This document shows, in pieces, positions 36,954-45,802 of a DNA stretch of 64,000 bases (its first letter is position 1; every line of letters begins with the position of its first letter). The DNA is from Pontibacillus marinus BH030004 = DSM 16465 (GTDB lineage Bacteria > Bacillota > Bacilli > Bacillales > BH030062): assembly GCF_000425225.1 (NCBI RefSeq), contig NZ_KE384332.1:124039-188038 (forward strand), in the 5' to 3' direction. Under the pieces are notes generated by a model. The model had not been told where the DNA came from and made no database searches. It saw nothing but the letters and a program-made list of their open reading frames with translations. The position numbers were made by a program, and so were the translations under genes.

Positions 36954-37172
36954 ATGATAAATCTTACCCGTCTAAATGGTGATTCATTCACTTTAAACGC
37001 TATTTACATAGAACAAGTGCAGTCATTTCCAGATACGACTTTAACACTCCATAACGGAAAGAAACTTGTTGTCAAAGAGTCGCATGAAGAAGTCATTTCT
37101 CTTATTAAACAATTCTATCAACAGGTTGGTCTTGTGGGGGTTCAAGTTGAAAAAGAGGGGGATTCCTCATGA
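36954..37172 (+). CDS. swrD: Flagellar protein SwrD (FlbD family)
   Basis: SwrD raises flagellar motor power and allows swarming in B. subtilis. The family start M-I-N-L-T-R-L-N-G is seen at ATG 36954. Then [27 protein letters not shown] and a C-terminal helix follow (72 residues). This ATG has no Shine-Dalgarno. An in-frame TTG at 36918 would add 12 residues, but its site lies in a strong hairpin. The stop overlaps fliL by 4 bases. Confidence 0.85.
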   Translation: MINLTRLNGDSFTLNAIYIEQVQSFPDTTLTLHNGKKLVVKESHEEVISLIKQFYQQVGLVGVQVEKEGDSS

Positions 37173-37591
37173 ATCAAAAAGTATTTAAAACGATGCTTGC
37201 AATATTAATTGTTATAACCGTTATTGGAGTTGTAGCTTTAGTAATGGTCATGACGATTTCTGGCAAGGAAAAAGAAGATGGAAAACCTTCCATTGATGAG
37301 GTAGTCGAGAACTCCTTAGAAACAGAAGAGTTAACCACAGATTTGAAAAATGATCGCTTTGTTCGAATTCAATTTCGAATTGTAACGAATAGTAAAGATG
37401 CTAAAGAAGAGCTGCAAAAACGAGACTTTCAGTTAAAAAATATTTTAATTAAAGAACTCTCGAAAATGAATCAAGATGAATTTAAAACAGGTGTCGACAA
37501 CTTAGAAAACATGTTAAAAACACGCTTAAACGAACTAATGGTAGAGGGCAAAGTTATAGATGTTTATACCATTAAAAAGGTTTTACAATAA
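37169..37591 (+). CDS. fliL: Flagellar basal-body-associated protein FliL
   Basis: FliL is a single-pass membrane protein near the stators. A hydrophobic segment at about 9-30 is followed by an extracytoplasmic domain of the FliL type ([10 protein letters not shown], then [13 protein letters not shown]). It has 140 residues, as expected. The ATG follows GAGGGGG at the end of swrD, so translation is likely coupled. Confidence 0.95.
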   Translation: MNQKVFKTMLAILIVITVIGVVALVMVMTISGKEKEDGKPSIDEVVENSLETEELTTDLKNDRFVRIQFRIVTNSKDAKEELQKRDFQLKNILIKELSKMNQDEFKTGVDNLENMLKTRLNELMVEGKVIDVYTIKKVLQ

Positions 37592-37640
37592 AAGACTCTA
37601 ACCTTTAAGTTCTTTTTGCACCTGAACGGAGGTGACGTTT

Positions 37641-38639
37641 GTGGCTGAAGAGGTTCTCTCGCAGAATGAGATTGATGCCTTACTATCAGCAATATCTACT
37701 GGAGAGATGGATGCTGATGATTTAAAAAAAGAAGAAAAACAAAAAAAGGTAAGAGTATATGATTTTAAACGTGCCCTTCGTTTCTCAAAAGACCAAATTC
37801 GAAGTTTATCTCGTATTCACGAGAACTTTGCGCGTTTATTGACGACTTACTTTTCTGCTCAACTTCGGACTTATATTAATATTTCAGTAGCGTCTGTTGA
37901 CCAGATACCTTATGAAGAGTTTATTCGATCGATCCCGAAGAAAACCATTTTGAACATTTATTCAGTAGAACCATTAGATGGTCGAGTTTTACTAGAAATC
38001 AACCCCAATATTGCATATGCCATGATGGATCGAATACTTGGTGGTAAAGGGGTCTCAGTGAATAAAGTAGAAAACCTTACAGAAATCGAGACAAAAATTA
38101 TGTCTCAGCTGTTTGAGAAAGCTATAGATAATTTACAAGAAGCCTGGAGTTCAGTCGTTGATATTGAACCCGAGCTTGAAGAATTTGAAGTTAACCCACA
38201 GTTCTTGCAAATGGTATCACCGAATGAGACTGTTGTGGTTATCTCATTAAATACGGAGATTGGTGAAGCGAGTGGCATGATCAATATCTGTATACCTCAT
38301 GTTGTATTAGAACCGATTATTCCGAAGTTATCCGTCCATTATTGGATGCAGACACAAACGTCTGAGCGAGAGCCTGAAGAATATGAAGCATTAGCCAAAG
38401 GGGTTCAAAAAGCAGAAGTAGATGTTAGTGCTATGCTAGGTGAATCTAGTATGACAATTGATCAATTCCTTCAACTAGGACAAGGTGATGTCATCCAACT
38501 AGATCAAAATATTCAAGATCCATTAAAGATGAAAGTAGATCAAGAGACAAAATTCTATGTACAACCAGGCAAAATGAAAAAGAAAGTGGCCGTGCAAGTT
38601 ATGGAAGAATACCGAAGGGGGGACGCAGGTGATGAGTGA
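37641..38639 (+). CDS. fliM: Flagellar motor switch protein FliM
   Basis: FliM forms the C ring and binds CheY-P through its N-terminal peptide, here V-L-S-Q-N-E-I-D-A-L-L-S-A-I. The middle domain has F-S-K-D-Q-I-R-S-L-S-R-I-H-E-N-F-A-R, and the C-terminal SpoA-like domain has D-V-I-Q-L-D. GTG at 37632 is in frame, but GTG at 37641 lies 5 bases after GGAGGTGA and yields 332 residues, the usual size. It overlaps fliY by 8 bases. Confidence 0.97.
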   Translation: MAEEVLSQNEIDALLSAISTGEMDADDLKKEEKQKKVRVYDFKRALRFSKDQIRSLSRIHENFARLLTTYFSAQLRTYINISVASVDQIPYEEFIRSIPKKTILNIYSVEPLDGRVLLEINPNIAYAMMDRILGGKGVSVNKVENLTEIETKIMSQLFEKAIDNLQEAWSSVVDIEPELEEFEVNPQFLQMVSPNETVVVISLNTEIGEASGMINICIPHVVLEPIIPKLSVHYWMQTQTSEREPEEYEALAKGVQKAEVDVSAMLGESSMTIDQFLQLGQGDVIQLDQNIQDPLKMKVDQETKFYVQPGKMKKKVAVQVMEEYRRGDAGDE

Positions 38640-39873
38640 TGATATGCTTTCACAAGATGAAATCGACGCGCTATTAAGAGGGACAGCTGATGAAGATGAT
38701 GAGCAAGAAGGACAACAAGAGTCCCCGGAAGAAGGAAACCTTTCTACATTAGAACAAGACGCTTTAGGTGAAATTGGCAATATCTCTTTTGGGAGTTCAG
38801 CTACAGCTTTATCAAGTCTATTAAATCAAAAGGTGGATATTACAACGCCTACGATTTCTGTAATTGAGCAGTCTCAATTACCAGATGAATTCCCACAACC
38901 CAATGTTGCTATTCAGGTAACATACACAGAAGGTTTCTCTGGTATGAACCTATTAGTCATCCAGCAAAAGGATGCAGCGATCATTGCAGACCTTATGCTA
39001 GGAGGAGATGGTACATCTCCGGATGAGGAGTTAAACGATATTCATTTAAGTGCTGTGCAAGAAGCGATGAATCAAATGATGGGTTCAGCAGCAACTAGTA
39101 TGTCTACTGTATTTAATAAACGAGTGGATATATCACCGCCTTCTATTGATCTATTAAATGTTAAAGAAGGTGAAGGGACTGAAACGATTCCAGACAATCA
39201 AATATTAGTAAAGGTATCGTTTCAGTTAAGAATTGGAGACTTAATCGATTCAACGATTATGCAAGTGTTACCACTCAACTTCGCAAAAGAATTAGTGAAT
39301 CAATTATTAAATCCTCCTGAACAAGAAGCAGAGGAAGAAAGTGCACCACAAGCACCACCACAACAGCAAGAACAGGTAGCTCAACAAGCAACATCAAATC
39401 AAGCACAACAACAGCCGCAACAAAGTGCACAAGCGACACAGCAACAACCAACACAACAACCAACACAGCAATCACCACAAGCGAGTGCTCAAACACAGCC
39501 ACAGCAACCAAGGCAGCCCCAACATATTGGTGGTATGGGTGATGCTCAAAATGCAGACGTGCAAGCAGCTGAGTTCTCAAGCTTTAATCAAGTAGAATTA
39601 CCTAAAAATGAACAACGTAATTTGGATATGTTACTAGATATTCCATTACGCGTAACTGTAGAATTAGGCCGAACAAAACGTACGATTAAAGAAATTTTAG
39701 AACTATCTTCAGGGTCTATTGTGGAGCTAGATAAATTAGCTGGTGAACCTGTTGATATTCATGTCAATGAGAAGCTTATTGCTAAGGGTGAGGTTGTCGT
39801 CATCGATGAAAACTTCGGTGTACGCGTTACAGATATTTTAAGTCAGCAAGAGCGACTCAAAAAATTACAATAA
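38632..39873 (+). CDS. fliY: Flagellar switch and CheY-P phosphatase FliY
   Basis: FliY joins the C ring and dephosphorylates CheY-P. The N-terminal peptide M-L-S-Q-D-E-I-D-A-L-L copies that of FliM. Two CheC-type phosphatase stretches follow (E-I-G-N-I-S-F-G-S-S-A and E-A-M-N-Q-M-M-G-S-A-A). A long Gln/Pro/Ala linker (about 230-305) leads to a FliN-type SpoA domain near the end. The linker is repetitive and probably disordered. ATG at 38632 is preferred over the in-frame GTG one codon earlier. Confidence 0.97.
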   Translation: MSDDMLSQDEIDALLRGTADEDDEQEGQQESPEEGNLSTLEQDALGEIGNISFGSSATALSSLLNQKVDITTPTISVIEQSQLPDEFPQPNVAIQVTYTEGFSGMNLLVIQQKDAAIIADLMLGGDGTSPDEELNDIHLSAVQEAMNQMMGSAATSMSTVFNKRVDISPPSIDLLNVKEGEGTETIPDNQILVKVSFQLRIGDLIDSTIMQVLPLNFAKELVNQLLNPPEQEAEEESAPQAPPQQQEQVAQQATSNQAQQQPQQSAQATQQQPTQQPTQQSPQASAQTQPQQPRQPQHIGGMGDAQNADVQAAEFSSFNQVELPKNEQRNLDMLLDIPLRVTVELGRTKRTIKEILELSSGSIVELDKLAGEPVDIHVNEKLIAKGEVVVIDENFGVRVTDILSQQERLKKLQ

Positions 39874-39901
39874 ACAAGAGAAGTTTCGAGGAGGATAATT
39901 T

Positions 39902-40264
39902 ATGGCTAGTAAAATTTTAATTGTAGACGACGCTGCATTTATGCGTATGATGATCAAGGACATTTTAACGAAGAATGGTTTTGAAGTAGTAGGTGAAGCA
40001 CAGGATGGTAACCAAGCTATTGAAAAGTATAAAGAGCTTGAGCCTGATCTCGTAACACTAGATATCACAATGCCTGAGATGGATGGAATTACAGCATTGA
40101 AAGAGATTAAAAGCACAAATCCTGAAGCAAAGGTTATTATGTGTTCTGCGATGGGACAACAAGCTATGGTTATTGATGCAATTCAAGCGGGTGCTAAAGA
40201 CTTTATCGTAAAACCGTTCCAGGCTGATCGAGTACTTGAAGCTATTAATAAAGCTTTAGGATAA
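39902..40264 (+). CDS. cheY: Chemotaxis response regulator CheY
   Basis: CheY is phosphorylated by CheA and binds the motor switch. It is a lone receiver domain of 120 residues. The acid pocket is D9-D10, the phospho-acceptor is Asp54 in V-T-L-D-I-T-M-P, and Lys in I-V-K-P-F is the conserved base. Gene order fliY-cheY matches B. subtilis. A GAGGAT site precedes the ATG. Confidence 0.97.
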   Translation: MASKILIVDDAAFMRMMIKDILTKNGFEVVGEAQDGNQAIEKYKELEPDLVTLDITMPEMDGITALKEIKSTNPEAKVIMCSAMGQQAMVIDAIQAGAKDFIVKPFQADRVLEAINKALG

Positions 40265-40278
40265 AGAGTACAAGGTTT

Positions 40279-40941
40279 ATGAAAAAACAGATTGTATTAT
40301 GGATAACTGTACTACTTATGTTGTGCTTTCTTCCATTACATACATCCGAGGCCTCGACTACAGATCCAAGTGCAAAAGAATGTATAGAGAATCCTGAAAA
40401 GCCGGGGTGTAATGATGGAGAAGAGGACCAAGGATCTTCTTCTCCTTTAAACCAATCAGCTCAAGAAGACTCACCATCATTAGCTTGGAACATCGTGAAG
40501 CTCGTTTTAGCTCTTGCTTTTATTATCGTCCTTATCTATGGACTTCTTAAGTTTGTAAATAAGCGGAACCAAATGTTCAGTAATGTCCGTGCCATGCAAA
40601 ACCTAGGAGGTATATCTTTAGGTCAACATAAATCTATGCAACTAGTCAGAATAGGTGACCGTTATTATGTCGTTGGTGTAGGCGATAATGTAGAACTTTT
40701 AACAGAAATAGAAGATGAGAAAACCATTCAAGAATTATCACATTCTTCAGAAGGTGAAGCATATAATCCTGGTGCACGTTTAGCATCACTTATATCAAAA
40801 AACAAGAAACAAGCATCTCAAGAATCTGACTCATCCATTCAGTTTCAGCAGTTATTCCAGTCAGAGCTAAAGTCATTAAAACAAAAAAGAGAGAAAGTAA
40901 TAGAAAAGCAACAACAAAAGAAAGAGGATTCAGATGAATGA
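40279..40941 (+). CDS. fliO: Flagellar biosynthesis protein FliO (FliZ)
   Basis: FliO, called FliZ in Bacillus, helps assemble the FliP export gate. An N-terminal signal-like hydrophobic segment (about 5-25) is followed by an outside region with four Asp/Glu-rich stretches and two Cys. A membrane segment (about 74-94) and a small domain with S-L-G-Q-H-K-S-M-Q-L-V-R-I-G come next. The tail is highly charged. The stop overlaps fliP by 8 bases. Confidence 0.92.
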   Translation: MKKQIVLWITVLLMLCFLPLHTSEASTTDPSAKECIENPEKPGCNDGEEDQGSSSPLNQSAQEDSPSLAWNIVKLVLALAFIIVLIYGLLKFVNKRNQMFSNVRAMQNLGGISLGQHKSMQLVRIGDRYYVVGVGDNVELLTEIEDEKTIQELSHSSEGEAYNPGARLASLISKNKKQASQESDSSIQFQQLFQSELKSLKQKREKVIEKQQQKKEDSDE

Positions 40942-41599
40942 ATTTATAGACATTTTTTCAAATTCAGACCCAACCAATATTTCAACATCCATCAAGCTTT
41001 TGTTGTTATTAACGATTCTTTCTCTAGCACCAAGTATATTAATCTTAATGACAAGCTTTACTCGGATTTTAATTGTACTATCGTTTGTACGTACTTCACT
41101 AGCAACACAAACGATGCCACCTAACCAAGTGCTAATTGGTTTAGCCTTGTTTATCACTTTCTTTGTGATGGCACCTACGTTACAAGAAGTTAATCAAGAA
41201 GCATTGACACCGCTCTTTAATGAAGAAATCACTCTAGAAGAAGCCTATGAACAAGCAAGCATTCCCATGAAAGATTTTATGGCTAAGCATACAAGGGAAA
41301 AAGACTTAGCTTTATTTATGAATTATGCAGGTATGGAGCGTCCTAGTACAATACAAGATGTCCCACTTACAACTCTCGTTCCCGCATTCGCAATAAGTGA
41401 GCTGAAGACGGCTTTCCAAATGGGCTTTATGATCTTTATCCCATTTCTAGTCATTGATATGGCTGTTGCCAGTGTATTAATGTCGATGGGTATGATGATG
41501 CTTCCACCAGTTATGATTTCATTACCATTTAAAATATTATTGTTTGTTCTTGTGGATGGATGGTATCTCATTACACAGTCATTACTTCAAGGGTTTTAG
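40934..41599 (+). CDS. fliP: Flagellar export gate protein FliP
   Basis: FliP forms the core of the type III export gate with FliQ and FliR. The 221 residues contain the family motifs P-S-I-L-I-L-M-T-S-F-T-R-I-L-I-V-L-S, P-N-Q-V-L-I-G-L-A-L-F and a final F-K-I-L-L-F-V-L-V-D-G-W. Several membrane segments are clear. A separate cleavable signal peptide is not obvious. It begins within fliO. Confidence 0.97.
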   Translation: MNEFIDIFSNSDPTNISTSIKLLLLLTILSLAPSILILMTSFTRILIVLSFVRTSLATQTMPPNQVLIGLALFITFFVMAPTLQEVNQEALTPLFNEEITLEEAYEQASIPMKDFMAKHTREKDLALFMNYAGMERPSTIQDVPLTTLVPAFAISELKTAFQMGFMIFIPFLVIDMAVASVLMSMGMMMLPPVMISLPFKILLFVLVDGWYLITQSLLQGF

Positions 41600-41609
41600 G
41601 GAGGTCTGA

Positions 41610-41882
41610 ATGATGAACAGTCAATTTGTTATTTCACTAGCTGAAAAAGGAATTTATACTGTCCTTACTGTAACAGGACCTCTCCTTTTGCTGGCTTTAT
41701 CAGTTGGATTGCTCGTATCGATATTCCAGGCAACAACACAGATTCAAGAGCAAACACTAGCGTTTATACCTAAGATCGTGGCAGTATTAGCTGGCCTTGT
41801 GTTCTTCGGCCCTTGGATGTTGTCGATGATGGTTGAATTTGCTCGTGATATTTTTATGAATCTAAATCAATTTGTAGGGTAA
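41610..41882 (+). CDS. fliQ: Flagellar export gate protein FliQ
   Basis: FliQ is a small two-helix membrane protein of the export gate, 90 residues. The pattern L-L-V-S-I-F-Q-A-T-T-Q-I-Q-E-Q-T-L-A-F-I-P-K is diagnostic. Two adjacent ATGs (41610, 41613) lie after GGAGG; either may be used. fliR follows after 3 bases. Confidence 0.97.
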   Translation: MMNSQFVISLAEKGIYTVLTVTGPLLLLALSVGLLVSIFQATTQIQEQTLAFIPKIVAVLAGLVFFGPWMLSMMVEFARDIFMNLNQFVG

Positions 41883-41885
41883 ATC

Positions 41886-42668
41886 ATGTTAGATATAATC
41901 AACTTGAGTACCGTGCCAGCATTTCTATTAATCTTCATGAGAGTGACAGCATTCTTTGTAACATTACCCATTTTCTCTTATCGAAATGTGCCATCCCAGC
42001 ACAAAGTGGGTTTTAGCTTTTTCTTAACATGGATTATGTACTTTACTATAGATATACCAGTTGTGTTATTAAATGAAACGTTTTACTTATTAATTATTAA
42101 AGAAGCTTTAGTTGGACTGATGGTAGGTTTCATAGCCTATTTAATTATCTCGGCTATTCAAGTGGCAGGCGGCTTTATTGATTTTCAAATGGGTTTTGCG
42201 ATTGCGAATGTTATTGATCCTCAAACGGGAGCTCAAAGTCCTTTAATCGGTCAATATCTATACACATTTACACTTTTATTTTTATTAGCTGTTAATGGCC
42301 ACCATTTACTAATAGATGGCGTTTTTTATAGTTATGAAGTTATACCAATGGAACAACTATATGTACCGTTCTCTAACCCAGACATGATGGATTATGTGTT
42401 ACAGACTTTTAATAAAATGTTCGTTATTGCCTTTCAAATGGCGATTCCAATTGTAGGGTGTTTGTTCTTAGTGGATGTAGCATTAGGGATTATTGCGAGA
42501 ACTGTACCCCAGTTAAACGTATTTGTAGTAGGACTTCCTTTGAAAATTTTAGTAAGTTTTATTGTTATATTTATATCTTTTGGGATGTTTACGATGTTAG
42601 TTCATCAATTATTTGAGCTTATGCTTGTGTCAATGAGAAGCCTTATGCAACTAATGGGGGGCGCTTAA
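41886..42668 (+). CDS. fliR: Flagellar export gate protein FliR
   Basis: FliR completes the FliPQR gate. The 260 residues contain about six membrane segments, with F-S-Y-R-N-V-P near the first loop, G-G-F-I-D-F-Q-M-G-F-A-I-A in the middle and V-F-V-V-G-L-P-L-K-I near the end. The ATG has a weak GTAGGG site. The stop directly precedes the flhB start. Confidence 0.96.
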   Translation: MLDIINLSTVPAFLLIFMRVTAFFVTLPIFSYRNVPSQHKVGFSFFLTWIMYFTIDIPVVLLNETFYLLIIKEALVGLMVGFIAYLIISAIQVAGGFIDFQMGFAIANVIDPQTGAQSPLIGQYLYTFTLLFLLAVNGHHLLIDGVFYSYEVIPMEQLYVPFSNPDMMDYVLQTFNKMFVIAFQMAIPIVGCLFLVDVALGIIARTVPQLNVFVVGLPLKILVSFIVIFISFGMFTMLVHQLFELMLVSMRSLMQLMGGA

Positions 42669-43751
42669 ATGGAATTATTACGTTTAGACCTGCAATTTTT
42701 CCAAGGTGAAAAAACTGAAGAAGCGACTCCGAAAAAGCGTGAAGACACACGAAAAAAAGGTCAGGTTCCAAAGAGTCAGGATGTTAATACAGCGATTCTA
42801 TTATTTGCTGTCTTCTTGTTACTTTTTGTTATTGGAGGTTTCCTGCGAGACCAGTTTACAGGTTTGTTTAAAAATACATTCCAAGAGTACTTAACCTGGG
42901 ATTTGACACAACACAATGTACAACAAATCTTCGTTGAAGCTAGTTTTGAAATGACCAAGACATTAGCCCCTATAGCAGGAATGGCTATTGTAGCAGGACT
43001 TGCTTCTAACCTGTTGCAGGTAGGCGTTATGTTTACAGGAGAACCATTAAAGATGGATCTTAAAAAGCTTGATCCCATACAAGGAGCTAAAAAAGTTTTC
43101 TCAGCTCGAGCCCTTGTAGAACTATTTAAATCCTTACTGAAAATAGGGTTTGTAGGAACCGTAACCTTTTCTATTCTTTGGTGGAGAAAAGGAGATATGT
43201 TGGAGATGTCTCAAAAAAGCTTGGAAAGTGCGATTGCTTTTTTTGGACAAACAACCATTATTATGGGAACCTCAGCTTCTTTGCTTTTATTGATCTTATC
43301 TGTTATTGACTACACCTATCAAAAGTATGATCATGAGAAAAACATTCGAATGTCAAAGCAGGATGTAAAAGATGAGAACAAAAACATGGAAGGTGACCCT
43401 CAAATTAAATCTAAGATTAAAGAAAGACAAAGACAAATGTCCCAACAACGTATGATGAGTGAAGTTCCAGAAGCAGACGTTGTCATCACTAACCCAACGC
43501 ACTATGCCATTGCGATTAAGTACGATGAGGAAAAATCACAAGCCCCGTATGTTGTTGCAAAAGGTGTCGATTATGTTGCTCAGAAAATTAAAGAAATAGC
43601 CAAACAACATGATGTAGTCACCGTAGAAAATCGACCTTTAGCAAGAGCCTTATACGATGAGGTTGAAGTTGAAAATGCGATTGGGGAAGAGTTTTATCAA
43701 GCGGTAGCTGAAATTTTAGCCTACGTCTACCGCATTCAGAAAAAAGCGTAG
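42669..43751 (+). CDS. flhB: Flagellar export switch protein FlhB
   Basis: FlhB controls the substrate switch from hook to filament. The N-terminus has G-E-K-T-E-E-A-T-P-K-K-R, four membrane segments follow, and the cytoplasmic part carries the self-cleavage motif N275-P-T-H278. The C-terminal half (V-V-A-K-G-V-D, then L-A-Y-V-Y) is the part copied by the separate ylqH gene. The 360 residues are standard. The ATG lies right after the fliR stop with a GGGGGG site. Confidence 0.98.
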   Translation: MELLRLDLQFFQGEKTEEATPKKREDTRKKGQVPKSQDVNTAILLFAVFLLLFVIGGFLRDQFTGLFKNTFQEYLTWDLTQHNVQQIFVEASFEMTKTLAPIAGMAIVAGLASNLLQVGVMFTGEPLKMDLKKLDPIQGAKKVFSARALVELFKSLLKIGFVGTVTFSILWWRKGDMLEMSQKSLESAIAFFGQTTIIMGTSASLLLLILSVIDYTYQKYDHEKNIRMSKQDVKDENKNMEGDPQIKSKIKERQRQMSQQRMMSEVPEADVVITNPTHYAIAIKYDEEKSQAPYVVAKGVDYVAQKIKEIAKQHDVVTVENRPLARALYDEVEVENAIGEEFYQAVAEILAYVYRIQKKA

Positions 43752-43771
43752 GAAAGTAGGGAGCGTATACC

Positions 43772-45802
43772 ATGGCAGCTAGAGATTTATCGGTATTGGT
43801 GGGCGTCATTTTAATTATTGTGATGCTAGTTATACCAATGCCACCCGTCCTATTAAGTTTATTCATATTAGTTAACATATCATTGGCATTAATGGTCGCG
43901 TTAGTCGCCATGAATACAACGGATGCTTTAGAGTTCTCCATATTCCCTTCACTCTTACTTTTGTTGACGCTGTTTCGTTTAGGGTTGAATGTTTCAACAA
44001 CTCGTTCGATCTTATCAGAAGCGGAAGCTGGTGGAGTTGTCTCGACATTCGGAACGTTTGTAACAGGAAACAGCCCGCTTGTCGGTTTTGTTATTTTTGC
44101 TATTTTAGTTATCATTCAATTTTTAGTTATTACCAAAGGTGCAGAACGTGTTTCCGAAGTTGCGGCACGATTTACTTTAGATGCCATGCCAGGTAAGCAA
44201 ATGTCTATTGATGCGGACTTAAACGCTGGGCTTATTTCTGAGGTGCAAGCGAAAGAACGCAGAGAAAAAATTGAAAATGAAGCGGATTTTCACGGTGCCA
44301 TGGATGGTGCCAGTAAATTCGTTAAAGGTGACGCTATTGCTGGGATTATCATTGTGTTGATAAACATTATTTTTGGTTTGATTATTGGTATGACCCAAAA
44401 AGGGATGGGGTTTGGTGAAGCCATTAATACATACACCAAATTAACAGTAGGAGATGGCCTTACAAGTCAAATTCCCGCACTATTAATCTCGACGGCCACT
44501 GGTATTGTCGTTACGAGAGTGAATTCTGAAGGAAACCTAGGATCTGATGTTACGAAGCAATTATTCCGTTATCCTAAACTTTTATATATTGCAGGAGCTA
44601 CAATGCTTCTCTTGGGGTTAACTCCTATACCGATTTTCATAACCACATTTATTGGATTAGCGATGATCGGTGCAGGTTACGCGATGTCTCGTTCAGAAGA
44701 GACCATTGAAGAAACGGTTGCTGATGAAGAGGAAGAAATGGAAAGCTCAGATATGCAATCCCCTGAAAATGTGGTGAATTTAATTAGTACAGATCCAATC
44801 GAATTTGAATTTGGATATGCGCTAATTCCACTAGCCGATGCTAATCAAGGTGGGGATTTGCTAGATCGAATTGTTATGATCCGTAGGCAACTAGCTATTG
44901 AGCTTGGCCTTGTCATACCAGTAGTACGCATTCGGGACAATATTCAATTAAACCCTAATGAGTATCGTTTAAAAGTAAAAGGGAATCAAGTGGCTTCTGG
45001 TGAGTTACTTCTTGACCATTATTTAGCGATGAGTCCAGGTGGAGAAGATGATGCTATTGAAGGTATAGATACGCAAGAACCAGCATTTGGATTACCTGCT
45101 AAATGGATTACGGAGGAAACAAAAGAAGACGCTGAAATGTTTGGATACACAGTGGTTGATCCTCCATCGGTTGTGTCCACTCATATTACCGAAATTATTA
45201 AGCAACACGCACACATGTTATTAGGGCGTCAAGAAACGAAACAGTTAATTGATCATTTGCAAGAATCCTATCCAATTTTAGTAGAAGAAGTTACACCAGA
45301 CCCATTAAATACTGGAGAGATTCAAAAGGTCTTAGCGAAGCTTTTACGCGAAAATGTTTCCATTAAGAATCTACCTGTTATTTTCGAAACCTTAGCAGAC
45401 TTTGGCAAGATGACAAACGATACAGAATTATTAGCGGAATATGTAAGGCAATCCTTATCCACTCAAATTACAAACCAGTTTGTTCAAGATCGTGACTCAC
45501 TTAAGGTATTAACGGTATCAGGTAAAGTTGAAAAAACAGTGGCTGAACATATTCAACAAACGGAACATGGTAGTTATTTAGCGCTCGACCCAGATTCACA
45601 GCAAGCTATCGTTCAATCCGTAGCCCAGCAAGTAGAGCAATTGTCCCTTCAAGAGGATACGCCAATTGTATTATGTTCACCAGCTGTTCGAATGTATATC
45701 AAACAATTATTAGAAAGATTCCTTCCACAAGTGGCTGTACTCTCTTATAACGAGTTAGAGCCAAGTGTCGAAGTACAAAGTGTTGGGGTGGTGAATATCT
45801 AA
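43772..45802 (+). CDS. flhA: Flagellar export protein FlhA
   Basis: FlhA is the large membrane pore component that docks chaperone-substrate complexes. The 676 residues have eight membrane segments in the first half, with F-R-L-G-L-N-V-S-T-T-R, D-A-M-P-G-K-Q-M-S-I-D-A-D-L-N-A-G and an acidic linker at about 310-330. The cytoplasmic domain includes V-R-I-R-D-N. The C-terminus overlaps flhF by one base. Confidence 0.98.
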   Translation: MAARDLSVLVGVILIIVMLVIPMPPVLLSLFILVNISLALMVALVAMNTTDALEFSIFPSLLLLLTLFRLGLNVSTTRSILSEAEAGGVVSTFGTFVTGNSPLVGFVIFAILVIIQFLVITKGAERVSEVAARFTLDAMPGKQMSIDADLNAGLISEVQAKERREKIENEADFHGAMDGASKFVKGDAIAGIIIVLINIIFGLIIGMTQKGMGFGEAINTYTKLTVGDGLTSQIPALLISTATGIVVTRVNSEGNLGSDVTKQLFRYPKLLYIAGATMLLLGLTPIPIFITTFIGLAMIGAGYAMSRSEETIEETVADEEEEMESSDMQSPENVVNLISTDPIEFEFGYALIPLADANQGGDLLDRIVMIRRQLAIELGLVIPVVRIRDNIQLNPNEYRLKVKGNQVASGELLLDHYLAMSPGGEDDAIEGIDTQEPAFGLPAKWITEETKEDAEMFGYTVVDPPSVVSTHITEIIKQHAHMLLGRQETKQLIDHLQESYPILVEEVTPDPLNTGEIQKVLAKLLRENVSIKNLPVIFETLADFGKMTNDTELLAEYVRQSLSTQITNQFVQDRDSLKVLTVSGKVEKTVAEHIQQTEHGSYLALDPDSQQAIVQSVAQQVEQLSLQEDTPIVLCSPAVRMYIKQLLERFLPQVAVLSYNELEPSVEVQSVGVVNI

